Source of the DNA: Synanceia verrucosa
Lineage: Eukaryota; Chordata; Actinopteri; Perciformes; Synanceiidae
DNA length: 64,000 nucleotides
Direction: 5' to 3'
Assembly: GCA_029721515.1 (NCBI GenBank)
Contig: CM056559.1
Coordinates: 11,134,501 to 11,198,500, forward strand
The notes beneath the pieces were generated by a model, which saw only the letters and a program-made list of their open reading frames with translations, ran no database searches and was not told the DNA's origin. Shown in pieces: positions 45,601 to 58,500 of this stretch. A program made the position numbers and the translations under genes. Position 1 is the stretch's first letter. Every line of letters begins with the position of its first letter.

Positions 45601-48600
45601 AGTGAGCACATATAGCTCATAGTCTCAAAATTATCACGTTAATGTTCCTGTTCTAGCCTGTAAAGCGTTTGCTTTAATTTGTTATAATTTTGACACTACA
45701 GTTTAACCAAATATTTGGCTACTACCACCACAGAAAAAAATCTACATCCTGGTATGTAATTGACCTAAGCTTTAAATTTACAGCCTCAGTGATATCCATA
45801 TTTTGCCCAATAAAAGCCAAAAACTTTGCACATGAACCAGTAAAGAACACAGCATTCATAGTGGTACTCCTTCCAAACAACTGATATTGGCAATGACTGC
45901 CTCATACACTAGTCTTGTGCACACTAGATGGTGTGATGAATTATTGTTTATTTTTAATCCTAATATTTAATTTTGAAACTGAGAACTCTATTTATCTTGT
46001 AAGAAACAGACACCATACACAAAATTGAGTAATAACAGTCACTACAACAAATCCTACATTCCTAATCAATGTTTTATATTAAATTACGTGTAACCAAACT
46101 CTAAGCCTGGCTTCACCATGAATGCAATTGCCATGTAGTGAATTTAATCATTACTGCCAAGGTCGAAAGAGAATGGATAGATAGAGACATGGTTTACTCG
46201 TGTGCTTGCAGAGCTCTCTAAAAGTCCAAGATTTTATTGCCAAACGTGAGTCACCACGCTGCCTGGTCTGGCTCTTACCAGACCTGATGTACACTGGGAC
46301 CTGCTTTGTATACGGAGCAATGTTGACCGCAGAGAAACCACATCTGGAGTGTGGTCTGGATGTGTGTATCACACTTTGGAGTCATGCCAGCCTACACACT
46401 GGTTGGTGACACCAAAGACCATTAAAACAATGACGTTTGCACTGTAACAGTATGGCACTCCTCATCTCCGTCTGACGTGGTTTTCACTCTGCAGTGTCAC
46501 AATGCACAGAGGTGAAGACAATAGGCTGATATAGAATCTGTGGTCTGAACATTGTGGTTGACTTTTTGCTTGTTCTTTGGTCAAATACGGCGTGGATGGA
46601 CCTTAAATCAATTTGTACAGTGTCAGCTTAATGTTTAAGGAAGATCCAAGAGTCTTTGGCATGTCACGATAAATATTATGCTAGAACCACCCAACATGAC
46701 TGGCTCACTTCACTGATTACTGCGTGATACCGACCTCAATACTGAGCTATTGCAGCACCTCACAGCAAGATGTGAACACTTACCCGGTGAACAAAGGTTC
46801 ATTGTACCAACTGTAGTCCATGTGTAGAGTGTTAAGCAGTAATTTCACCTCCTGCTACAAGACATACACAAGAAAATGACACCATCTGTGTCAGTATCCT
46901 AGTTGGTTGAACCTGAGAGCATTGCGGGCAGCAAAGTCAGTTCAGCGTGGATGCCACCAATATAGGTAATATGTTTCTGTGCAGGGTTTGAAAGGGAGAT
47001 TGGGAGCCATAGTCTATATAGTACAGTTTACATATAATTGAATGAAGTTGCATGGTGTAAACATGTTGGAAATTGAAATCTGAAATCACATTCTCTATTC
47101 AGAAGTACAAGCAACTTAAAGTAATAATTTACCCATTATTCCAACATCTGAACAACATAAATAATGTAAAATATACTGTATGTGCTGTCAGATGGTTCTT
47201 TTTAATTGAGAGTAATAACATTTTTATTGCACGTTCAGAATTCTGTCATTTTGCATTTTTCATAACAGTTTTTAAGGTCATGTTAACAATGACAGTGATC
47301 ACTCTCTGTCTTGCTATACTATCAATAGTTGATTACATCCAGTGAAGTGAAATCTTATATGTGTATTGATTGATTGATTGTGGCAATCCAGCATTAATTA
47401 ATTCTCTCACTTCAAATCGTCTGGTTCACTTAACCAAAATGCATCAGTTGTAATTGTGTTTGGCATTTAATGGGAAGTACCTCCTCCTGTACTTGATATA
47501 GAAGCACACCCTGCTGTTGTATGTATGATGTGAGAATGCACAGGCAGATAGTTTGTGTTTTCTGATGCAAAGGAATGGTCAAACAAGATTAAGTAAAGTA
47601 ATTAGACATACTTTCATTATTCTTGTAACTGACTGGAGTTGCATGGCTGGTCTTAAATTGGTTCCTGAACTGGGGAAACTATATCATTAAATTTTAGAGC
47701 AGAGAATATTTAGTATGTCTGTCAGTAAATAAAGCCTCCAGTGCCGTGGAATTTAATATACTTCTACCTCAGTGAGTTGACATGACCTCAGAATTTGTCT
47801 TTACAGACTTAATTTCCCTTCCTCCAAAGCCAAAAGTACTTGGAAGGTTGATGTGGATTATGTTGTGATGCTCTGCCAACTGTGTGCCTGCAGATGCAGA
47901 GCCACTAAAGCAAAGGCCTTTTGTAATCCTTGGTTGTCTCCAGGAGAGAACTAAGGATGTCTGCATGCTGGACGATTTGATGTGACAAAGACACAAAGGA
48001 GGTCCAACAAATCTCCTTAACGATCCCTACAGTGTATTTGTGTTATGCGTGGACAGCACTGAGCAGGGTCATGCAGTATTTTATTCGATTCTTGCTGACC
48101 TGTCTACTTATTTTAAGTCACGCTAACTATTTTGTTATGTTAATTTTTCAATTCTAATAAAGTAGTTTTGTTTTGGCTAATGAGTTGTGATAGTGAAATG
48201 TGTCAATGTTAGTCCCACTCCTTATGTTCTTATGAATGGAGCTCAGCTGTGAGGTTACATCCTGCAGAGTAGAGAGCAGACGGTCGTCTTCAGTGTTGGA
48301 CAAATATCAGCACAATAAATAACGAGGAAACACGTTAGGCTAACAGTTGCATCGACTGCACAGATGGGATATCCTCTTTGGGAAACAAAATGATTAAATT
48401 ATTTAATTTAAATTCAATATGAGATAAGACATATGACTGAGTCACATCCCATGCTTATTTACTTATTATTTATATATTTAGTTAATTTAAATTCATTTAA
48501 GAGGAGTTCATTTAAGATTCTCGAAAAGCAATACATGTCTTTATAAACCTTACAGTCAAAATGCCAATAGATAAATTGTTAAAATAATAATTAAATTATT

Positions 48601-49825
48601 ATTATGTTATAATTTTTATTTTTTATTACTTGCATGTGTTGTGCATGGTTTTATATATCAGTATCTACAGTATTTGCAGACTGAAATATAATATTAAGCC
48701 GTCACATTTTTTTTCTGACTTTGGGTAGCTCTCCTTTTTTCACCATGTATGTTTGTATCCTTGTTGATACATTTTGTACACAGTCAAACTAATGACATCA
48801 AAATGAGATGAAATAAAAGACTTGACATATTTTTAATAGTAACCTAAGTCACGCTAGTTAATTGATAATACTAATAATAATAATAATGACACTGTTGACT
48901 GTCCTGCAAAATCCACTCTATAAAGGCTATATCATCTTTTCATCCTTGTAAAGAATAAAACGTTATAAAGAACCCCAGTTTATGGTATAATTAATTACTG
49001 TAAGTTCTGTGACCCCTCTTCATCCCTCACCAAAGTGTATGTTCAATCAGACTTTATGGCAAAAACAGCTTTCAACTCAGCTCAAAGGAGGAGGACCAGA
49101 CATGAGCTAAAATAGACACTGAGACAAATACATGTAGAAAAACACTACCTTCATCCAGAATACACTTTTGCTTCCCAAACAGACCAGTCAGCTGTGGCTT
49201 TTGGTCTTAAATCAAATGTGGAAAGAACAGTACCATGCAGGATACAACATTAGGTCAGTGTCTTCCTGATGTTTTGATTGTAACTAATGATTTACTGTAA
49301 TTATAAGAGCTGAGAGCAGTTCAGATGTCTGTTGTTTTTGACTATAATCGTTTTTTGGACTTATTTGGACTTTTTTTGTCATGTATCTGATTAGTTTGCT
49401 AAGAAAAACAGATGTTTCACTTGTTGAAATCATCATTCCAATATGTATGATCACAGGAATATTGTAAGCTGTTTTAAGTTGTCATTGGCTATGAATGAAA
49501 TGGTACACATCAGTGCAATGGGAGCCCAGGTGTGTGCCGTGAGAGAAGCAATGCCAGTCATATTTCAAGTCAAGTCATTTTTGTTTGCACAGGTAAGTAC
49601 AATTAACTACTTCTCACACTCTGCTCACTTTCATAGTCATTCAGATTTAGTGCCTTTTTTCACTGCTGGTACCTTAGTTGTGTTGTAGGTTTACTGTGCT
49701 TTATACTTGTTACTGTTCGTGTCCCATGCGGAAAAAAGAAATTCATGAAATTCATGAATAGTATATGATTTACTCTTGAAAGTGGCCACTTTTGCATTCT
49801 TTTCATATAAGATAATAAAAAAGGA
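45601..49825. other. No gene recognised
   Basis: AT-rich, with a particularly AT-rich part at 48390-48700. Open frames at 46151-46409 (both strands) and 47073-47345 have no recognised protein. A GC-richer patch near 46240-46400 is unexplained. Confidence 0.5.
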
Positions 49826-50057
49826 TAAGATTCAAGATTATTTATTGCCATTATGCACGCATAACAAAATTTTTTTGGATATTGTATGTATCATTACTGT
49901 GATATGCTATTCTGATAAATACCCAAATCATACAACTTTCATTTTGTTTAAATTTACTAAGGATCTTATATCTGGATTCACTGTTGTACGCTTTACATAC
50001 AAGTTTCAAACAAAGGAGATTTCCTTTGTATCATATAGTATTGTGCAATTGACAATA

Positions 50058-50220
50058 AAGTTGACTTTATTTATGTAGCCCAATATCACAAATCACAAAT
50101 GAACTTCAGGGGGCTTTGCAGTCTGCGAAGCATACTAGGGAATGTCACAGTGGGAAAGTTTTCCCACTGAAAGGCGACCACTCTACTCCCTGAGCTGCAG
50201 CCGCAATGAGCAATTGGCCC
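50058..50220 (+). repeat. Teleost dispersed repeat
   Basis: TTGACTTTATTTATGTAGCC followed by CAATATCACAAATCACAAAT, then GGGGGCTTTGCAGTCTG and ACTCTACTCCCTGAGCTGCA, matches from memory a repeat met very often in fish genomes. Class is not assigned. It lies about 2.3 kb upstream of the elastin start. Confidence 0.6.
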
Positions 50221-52480
50221 ATTAACATTATGGTTCCCTTATATTATTGGGTTTAAATCTGAAATACTGCCAAATAGGCACTTTTGCTTTTTGCTTTGAC
50301 ACTACATCCTCCGCCACCTTGAAACACTGTACAGGCGCTCTCAGTTTCCTTCTCCAACAATGTACTGAAAACACAGTGCTGGTACATGAAAATAAAGTGA
50401 TTGGGTTTTATTTCTAAAAAAAAAACACTGGTGGGGACACGTAATATAATCTCTGTATTTCCTAAGACTGTGTGACACTATTGTGACAAACCTCGCTTTG
50501 GATTAGGAAAACTCCCCAGTACACATAATCAAATTACAATCATATTAAAGACAATCATTTGACAAAAAGATACATAGAACGTGAACACATATGAATAAAA
50601 GACATTACATGCATGTAATGTTGTGTCAGCAAGTCAAAAATTCTTAATTTACTTGCTTCTGTTTGCATGTGTTTTCTTAATTTGCTATTGCTCTTTATTC
50701 CACCACACATCAGGCACATGACAGGCATGTGCTTGATTACAAGGATTTTTTGAAAGTAACAAGAATAATTAATTAAGTTGACGTCTGGAATTTAGGTTTA
50801 TAATCTTGTCAATCAGACCGTTTAAATCAAGCACTAATGATTATTTTTGATTTGCTTAAATAACTGGGAAAGTAATGGTTGTATGATGCACGTAGGTCTC
50901 ACTGTGTTCATACTAAACGTAAGGAGAAAATTGGTGACATAATGAATGTAAGCTACAACAGAAACGTAATTGCTCTTCTCTATGTCAGCTTTAATAGAAA
51001 TTGTTTCTACTTGAGTGACAACTGTGAGTTTATCCATCACTGTATTCCTCTTAATAATTCAAGAGAGAGTATGCTTTTCCATTCAGCCTGAACAAACCTT
51101 TAACAGCTGATAGTTTAAGGACGCATGACCTAACTTTGTGGAAATCAGCATGAGGGAATATGAACACTAATGATGGACGTCGCTACTATGAAGGATACTG
51201 TGTGTCTTGGAAAGAAGAACCCATTAGCATGCATGCAACAGCCCGGTCTGTCAGGTTTGTGTCTGAGAGAGAAACGACTTTGGCTGCAGCTCTTGCCAGT
51301 AAAAACTACCTCTACTCAACCTCTTCTACTTGAAATCCCAAAAATGTGTCCCAGAGCCGAATAAAAAGATGGACAATGACAGCCTTGTCTGCTGCAAGGT
51401 GTTTCCCAAGTAACGGCTAGACGTGTTAAGCCCAAATGAATCTGCACACAGGTGTCTGGAGAGGATGTGTCCTGTTAGTGACTGAACTTCAATGCAAATC
51501 TGCTATCAACACAATAAGTTAATCAGTCAGGAGTTTATGGAGTTGTTTTAAAGCGATTTGTTGATATTGCAATAGCCTGTGTTGGTGGGATGATACAGGT
51601 GACCACACATGTTCAGGTAATGTTGGTAAAGAAGAAGAAGATTGCTATAAGGTCTCACTTTGGAAACCCACAAAATATTCACATCAAATGTATAATTTGG
51701 TACGTTTGTGCTGTCGGACTGATAGTGACAATTATCCTGATGAATCCACTGAGACACTTTGAAGACTAGCAGGCTGATATTTCTTGGGTTCTTTGCTCCC
51801 TGGCATGTATGTGCGATGCTGACAGTTTTCTCGTTTCGTTACCAGACCCGCTGTGACTGGCCTCCGCAAACAGACTGCCAGAGCACAGTGCACTTCTATT
51901 TCCAGCTCCTTCCTACAGCCAGTGCGTTTGTAATGTCCTGTTCGGATATTTTGTCGACACACGCTGATAGTTGCTGTGTTCTTTTCCCTCTGCCGCACAG
52001 TTTCTTGGATGACTTGCTTAAGAGAAACAACAAAATAAAACTCAAGTCACTGCTGGTGTTGAAAACCAACCAGCTGAAAATTTGAGCCACAGAGAACAGG
52101 TAATTATCTGGGTTATGTGGTTTGCTTTTCCTCAGTGTCTCTCAAGTGACTCTTATAGGTAAGTATTCTCAGTATCCATGCAAATGTTTGGCAGACAGTT
52201 CAATTCCTTCTGGATGATGGGGGGGGTGTCTATCTCTCTCTCTCTCTATCCCCCTCTGTGTCTCCTTCCCTCTCTCTCTCCCTTTCCTTGCTGGCAACAG
52301 CGTCTGTACTGTTGGCAGGAGTGACCAGAATAAAAACAGCAACACCAGACATAGAGGGGGAAAAAAAAGCAAAGTGATCTATTGAACCACAGTCGTTGCC
52401 CTCTCTTAATTACGTAGGGTCTCATATCTTTTCCCCTTTTTTTAACCTTCCCCCCCCCACACTCTTTGAGACTTTGGGCT
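50221..52480. other. Elastin upstream region, no gene
   Basis: No coding exon was recognised. A polypyrimidine tract (TCTCTC and CCTCTC words) runs through 52228-52292, preceded by a G run. GC content rises toward the elastin promoter. Confidence 0.5.
52228..52292. repeat. Polypyrimidine (CT) tract
   Basis: An almost uninterrupted C/T strand of about 65 bp lies some 260-320 bp upstream of the elastin start codon. Such tracts can adopt non-B structure and are often nuclease-sensitive in promoters. A role here is only possible. Confidence 0.8.
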
Positions 52481-52547
52481 TGTGGTAATTAGTTAGAAGA
52501 GAATAAAACCAGCTGATCGAGAGAGGGGTGGTGCATTTTCGAGCGAG
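52481..52547 (+). promoter_or_regulatory. Elastin core promoter and 5' UTR candidate
   Basis: A TATA-like GAATAAAACC at 52501-52510 lies 38-47 bp before the ATG. If it positions initiation about 30 bp downstream, the 5' UTR would be very short (roughly 10-15 bp). No other core element is clear. Confidence 0.35.
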
Positions 52548-55500
52548 ATGGCTAACAGAAACATTCTGTTGCTCTTCTGTGGACTCTTCCTCTTAGCACT
52601 GATTCAGCCCTCTCTTCAAGGAGGTAAGTGAGTGCTACAAGTGAACTGAGCCATTATCTTTGCTGCACAAATTACAGACTGAGCACAATCATTTGCAGTT
52701 ATTCAGTGTGCCTTATTGTTCTTCAGACATATACAACTATTTTTTAAAAGATTTGATGGTAAACTATAAGATGTCCACGAGTGATTATTTTCAGTGAATT
52801 GTTTAATATGACATATAAAACTGATTTATCAGTTGCAGTGTATTTTCTTGTAGATTTTTATGACATAATAATATTGAGTTTAGACTTTGATTGTTTCATT
52901 GTTTCTTTTAGCATTTTCCCAGTTATAAATTAAAACAGACAGCTATGACATTTTTTTTACATACATTGATCATATAAATCCCCATGCTACAGTCATGAAA
53001 ATTGAAAATCAGGCTGATTTTCTCCACACTTCCTGAAGCTCTGAATAGTGGTGCTCCATCACTGTTCTGTAAAAGAAGACCATAATAGAAAGAAAGTTGT
53101 CTACAGCTTTACATCTTCCTTTGCTGCATTCAAGAAGGTGCGGTGAGGTTCAGCGCTGTCCATAAATTGACCAGATATTTTCATCCCAAATTAAATTGTT
53201 AATTAGGTTTTAAATGTGACAAAAATGTCCCTGCAACATAGACTTCTAATGATGCTAATAGAGATTTTTTTTATATGGTTCTCTGTACCAGTTTGTCATG
53301 GAAATACATGCATACATTGTATTTCAGACAGTTAAATCACATCCTACACACACACTAATATAATAATAATATCCTGTAGCATGTCACGAAGAATTGGTTC
53401 TCCATCTGGTCCCTCTTTCTTTCTTTCTTTGCAAAACCACTCGGTTTAACTTCACTGAATTCATTGATGTTGATGCTGATACAGAAACCCATGAAGCAGC
53501 AACGTGCGGTTTTGAGGTTTAAAGTTACAGATTATCTGTTTTCAGACTAGAGACTTTGTGAGTTTGTGTTTTCTTCCACTCATTCAGTCTGAGTGTTCTT
53601 TTCCAGTCCTTTCTGCATTGCCTTGGTAAGGTTCTTGGTCTGTGTTTGGCTGAGGTTCTCCCAAGTTATTCAGCCCCTAACTGGAAAACATGTTTAGCAT
53701 CTGGGTATGCTGGAATCAAGTCCATGTTCTGTAGTGTTTATTTTCTTAAATGTCACAGCTGTTGGCATTCCTTCCTTATCTTCCAGCATCCTTTCAGATG
53801 CGTTATGTTTAGATTATTAGATTGCTAAAAGAAACTTTGTTTCTCCATGTGAAGCCACATTTTCCTAGCTATTTGATTTGTCTGTAATTTGGTCACATTG
53901 ACAAGCTTTACTAAGTTTGTTTTTGTCAGGTTATAAATTCAATCATCTAAAAATGCAACCTCTCCTCTCTATATTCTTTCTTCTTTATGCCAGCCACATT
54001 TTGCGGTGCATTTTGACAAATTATACAGCAGGTAAAGGAGCCAGCGATTATCAATATTGGCTTTGCAGCACCACTTTGATCTCATGTGAGTGCTGAGCCC
54101 ATCCATATCAAACCTTTCTGTTATGCTTAAACTAGTTCCACCTGTGCCTCCGCAGTCTAACTTGAAAAAAAACTTCCTTAGAATAATCAATTTATCTATG
54201 AGTACCATGAACCTCATTAACACCAAATCCACTCATTTAATGCCTCAGCACAGAAACCTTACACACTTATGAAATTAAGCATTGATTTATGTGAGGCTTG
54301 TCTAAATGTTTTCCATCAACAAGTGTAAATGAGTTACGGCGCTAGAGGAAACATCTGTGAAGGTTAATAAATAAGCCCGCAGTCATGTTACACCCTATAA
54401 TCATGAGCAGGTACTGTATTCTGTTTGCTGGTGTTTGCTGGTGTGATGGAGAAAGCAGACTTACGTCACATTCTACAAACAAACATCTGTCCCATAGAAA
54501 AAGCGAGTTGGATGTTATTCTTATCAAAATAAATTTGTGTTGACGCATCTTGGGCTGGATTTTTATTGGTACATTTGATAAGTGAATCAAACCCAGACCT
54601 TTGACATTTAATAAATTCTTCGAATAGATTCCTCAGTTTAGGAATCTTATTTTTCATTGCTCAAATAAAAGTAAAAAGCTCAGAGTGAACAGCTCATCAG
54701 GTGTTTGCAAAGTGAAATGATATCAACTTTGCTCAAACCTCTCTCTCTGTTTCTTCACATGACATGATGTCTTCCTCCAAATAACCTCAGCCAAATTCAT
54801 TAGTTTGGCTTTTATGACAGACACGGTTAATAGCTCTCTGATGGGGTTGTGGCAGATGAAAAGGGAGAAATAACTGCTCTGTTCCTCAGAGTTAAAGAGG
54901 CTGTGGGATGTTTGCTTTAGTGCTGCTGGAAGCCAGTTTGTCTCCTTTGGCATTGGCCTGTTTGAGCCTTGAGACTTCAGAGGAGTTTAATACATTAATT
55001 TGTGACACTCGCCTGGCTATTGGTAAAGTTAAATGAAAACAGTGCAGACTGGATGGCACAACTTTGCTGTCAGATGTTAGATATCCAAACTGATTGTCTT
55101 GAGTTCCTGAGCGAGTTGTCCTTCAGGCTTTATTGGTTGTGTGTGTTGTGGACACCTCTCTGGCTCTCACCCCTCCTCTGGGAAGAGTGAGGGCCAACCA
55201 CAGCATACTGGATTAATGTGACATATAAAGTTGGCATCCCAGTGCTCAATAACTCTACTCTGTAATTAAAGAAATGGACCATTTCAAGTACCGTCCGAGC
55301 AAGACGTGGAAGTTTTTCTTCAGTGAGGTTTTTGTTCACTTTCTTCAACTTCTTTAAGGCATTTTAATTTGTCGATGTTGTGCGGTTTGGTGTAATTTGT
55401 AGTTAGATGACATCATCCAGTATTTATTTGGGACAGAGCCCTTTGGTTCCAAGCACTGACTGACAAAGTTTTGCTATTGTGAAAGAACGGTTATTCCATG

Positions 55501-58500
55501 TTTTCATGTCTTGCTCTGGCACACATCCTGGGAAAGGGAAAGGACAATTCCAGCCACGGTTTACAGTTTTACATTAAAGCTCTGTTGGCTGTCATTTTCT
55601 GCTTCAGAGCTCTTAGCCAGAAGTGATTACTAACATTTTTCCTATCACCACTTTTACTGATGCTTCTGTCGAGTGTTGTAGGGATCAGGAGGTTTGGGAT
55701 GGATGGATTGTTTTAATAGATGAGTACAAACACCTTTGCACTATATTTTTCAGTCAGTCGTCATGCTTTCATAAACCTAATGGACTGCAATCCAATTCAT
55801 AGATGGCTGAGTTGTAAAAATGTTGGATCACAAATAAGCGAGTCAAACGCCTACAGGTTTCTCGCAAAGGTATCACTTCTACATATGTAGATGTACTGCA
55901 CAGTATTCAGAAGGGAGTCCTTAATATTGTGAGAAACAAACATCAGGTCATAGTTTGCTATGTGTCTTTGGTTGTGGATGAACATCAGTCGCTGCATCTC
56001 CCAGTCAGATGTTTGGTCTGCAATCAGCCATTGCCAAGTGTTCAACAAAGAAGCACATTAACTCAGATGAGTCATTCCAGCCACTCTGCAAGCAGCCCTC
56101 ACCAGACTGTTAGCTGCAAGGAGCCGTCTCACTGGGCTCGCAATCTGAAATGGCTCCAATCAGGAATGTTTTCATCATGACCCATCGCTGCCCACTGATG
56201 CCCCAAGTCCTTCTAGGTTACAAACAACATGGACACAACTTTAGTACAAAACTGTTGTAATAAAATCCATAACTCTTTAGGAAAAGATTTTTTTTGTAGG
56301 AGAGGTTGGGGGTAAATAGGGCACCTTGAGGTCTTTGGCATCAATGTTGGTGTATTGCTGGGTTTTAGCATCACAACTACTGGAGAACATGTCCATTTCC
56401 CATAATTCTTTTTTTTTTTTGTAAAATGTTTGCAGACTCAACTGGATGATCATAAATTTTGCTTTCTTTTACATAAATCCTACATTTTATGCTTTCCCTG
56501 TTCAACTATGTACCGGTAAACTGCTTTTATTCTTGCCAGAATGCTGTATAAGTGGAACAGCATCAATATTTTGTCCATAAATCTGATTGATGATTCCTCA
56601 CTCAGTAACACACAATAATTCCTTCCAAAGCTCGATTTCAGTTGTGAAAAACAGCTTGCTTTATGTCATATACTCAGTATTTTCACAGCTCAGTCATATT
56701 GCTGCTGTTTGCAGTTGTTAAATCGGTTGATTTCATATGTATTTTATTGAAGGGGAGGGGTGGGGGTGAGGGCGACGCCACATTGTATTTGTTCTGACAT
56801 TTAACATCTAGTGATTGTAGCTCTATGGTGCTGTTCATTGCACTCTGCAGCAGTGTCAGTTCTGATATGATCACATCAGTTTCTGAAAGTCATATGTTTT
56901 TTGTTCCACAAGCATTTTGTGATTTCACATGGCTGGTGATCATCACTGGCTGGTGATCATCATCAACCATGGTTTATTCTTTCATCACGTCAACTTTAAA
57001 ATATTTCCACTTCCAACTTTCTGTAATTATTTCCTGCCAGTTGCCCATGAGAAGACTAGAATCAAGTCTTCTTAAGCATTAAAATATTGCCATCTGTGCT
57101 GTGTATGTGCCATTTTGTTTGCCAGTGCATACCTCAAACCGATGTTCTGCATCAGAAAATTGTCACTGAGGCACAGCTCGGCAAGTGTAAAAAGTGAAGG
57201 TGCAGTCAGTTTGAATCAGGAAAAAATGGACTTTCCGTTTTTTATTTTGACTTTCTTTGATTGTCCTCACACTCTTCTTCGCCACCGCCCAACATGCTGT
57301 GGAAAATAGACAGTGCAAGGGGTGACTGATAGTGGGCCAGCTGTCACATGTCTGATAACAGGAGATGTAAGGGTGCCAGCAACCACAGTGTTTGCTTCAC
57401 CGTGCTGTTGCTCTGGGTTGCAGTATGAGAGCTTTCCATAAAGAGAGAACCAAACCTCGTCTTCTGGGACGGTGGTTTTGGATACCTCTGAACACAGAAA
57501 ACAGTTGCTAGTTTTGCCAAAGCATTTTTTTTTTTACGTTATCGAAAGTGATGGAAACAGTGGTGCAGAACTGAGTAAATGCGAGGTGGTCATGGTGGTG
57601 TAAACACATTAGTGTAGTTTTCCTCAGGACTTCCCAAACTATGTGGAGCACAGCAAATCACGAATGGTAATGGTCCTGTTAGTCTTCTGTAAGACACAGG
57701 GAATGCTGTAATCGACTTGTTGTGAGGTTGCATGGGAGTGTTGTGTAGGTACTCCTATGAGTCCTTGTTTTGCACGCTGTGGTTCCATCAACTCTGTGGC
57801 ATTTAATTATTTAGTGAAAGAGCGGTTATTAAACAACAGTACAGGTTCGTGGGAATGTCACATTACTTATCCAGCTGGTGTAGATGAAGTAAAACTTAAG
57901 TCTTTCAAGTCACAATACAATTGCAAAAACTGTCAGTAACATGGGAGGTACAACTGAAAAACACATCACTGGCTTTGGATTTATTCAACAAACTTACGAT
58001 TACCCAACTTCTCCTCTATTTCGTCATTATATGTTGGCCCAAAAGTGTTTTAAGACAATATAAAATGTCCACATAGACTGAGGAAAAAAAAATCCATGAA
58101 TTACATTGTATCACCAGCATTGATGCTCAGGCAAAATATCCTGCCTGTGAAACATCAGTTTATCAAATTTCAAAACAAGAAAATTGGAGAGCCCAAAACA
58201 ATGACACAATGCAGTGACTTGTTGTTCCCCTAAAGGACAAAAATCAAATATTATTGCTGTTATGCATACTAATGGGATTTGCTAAGGAATTGTAGGCAAT
58301 GTTGGAAATCAATACGGCATCGTAAGACAACACAGGCTGAGCGAAAAATTGTAAAGTAAATTTGAACTCTACTAGACAAAAAGCATCATTCAGTTGGAAA
58401 CTTAATCCATAACATTACCCACATGCGCTGAAATTTTGTACTCCAGTGGGGACCATGAAATTTGATCACCTGCTTTATATTTGTAGACCATTTAGATATG

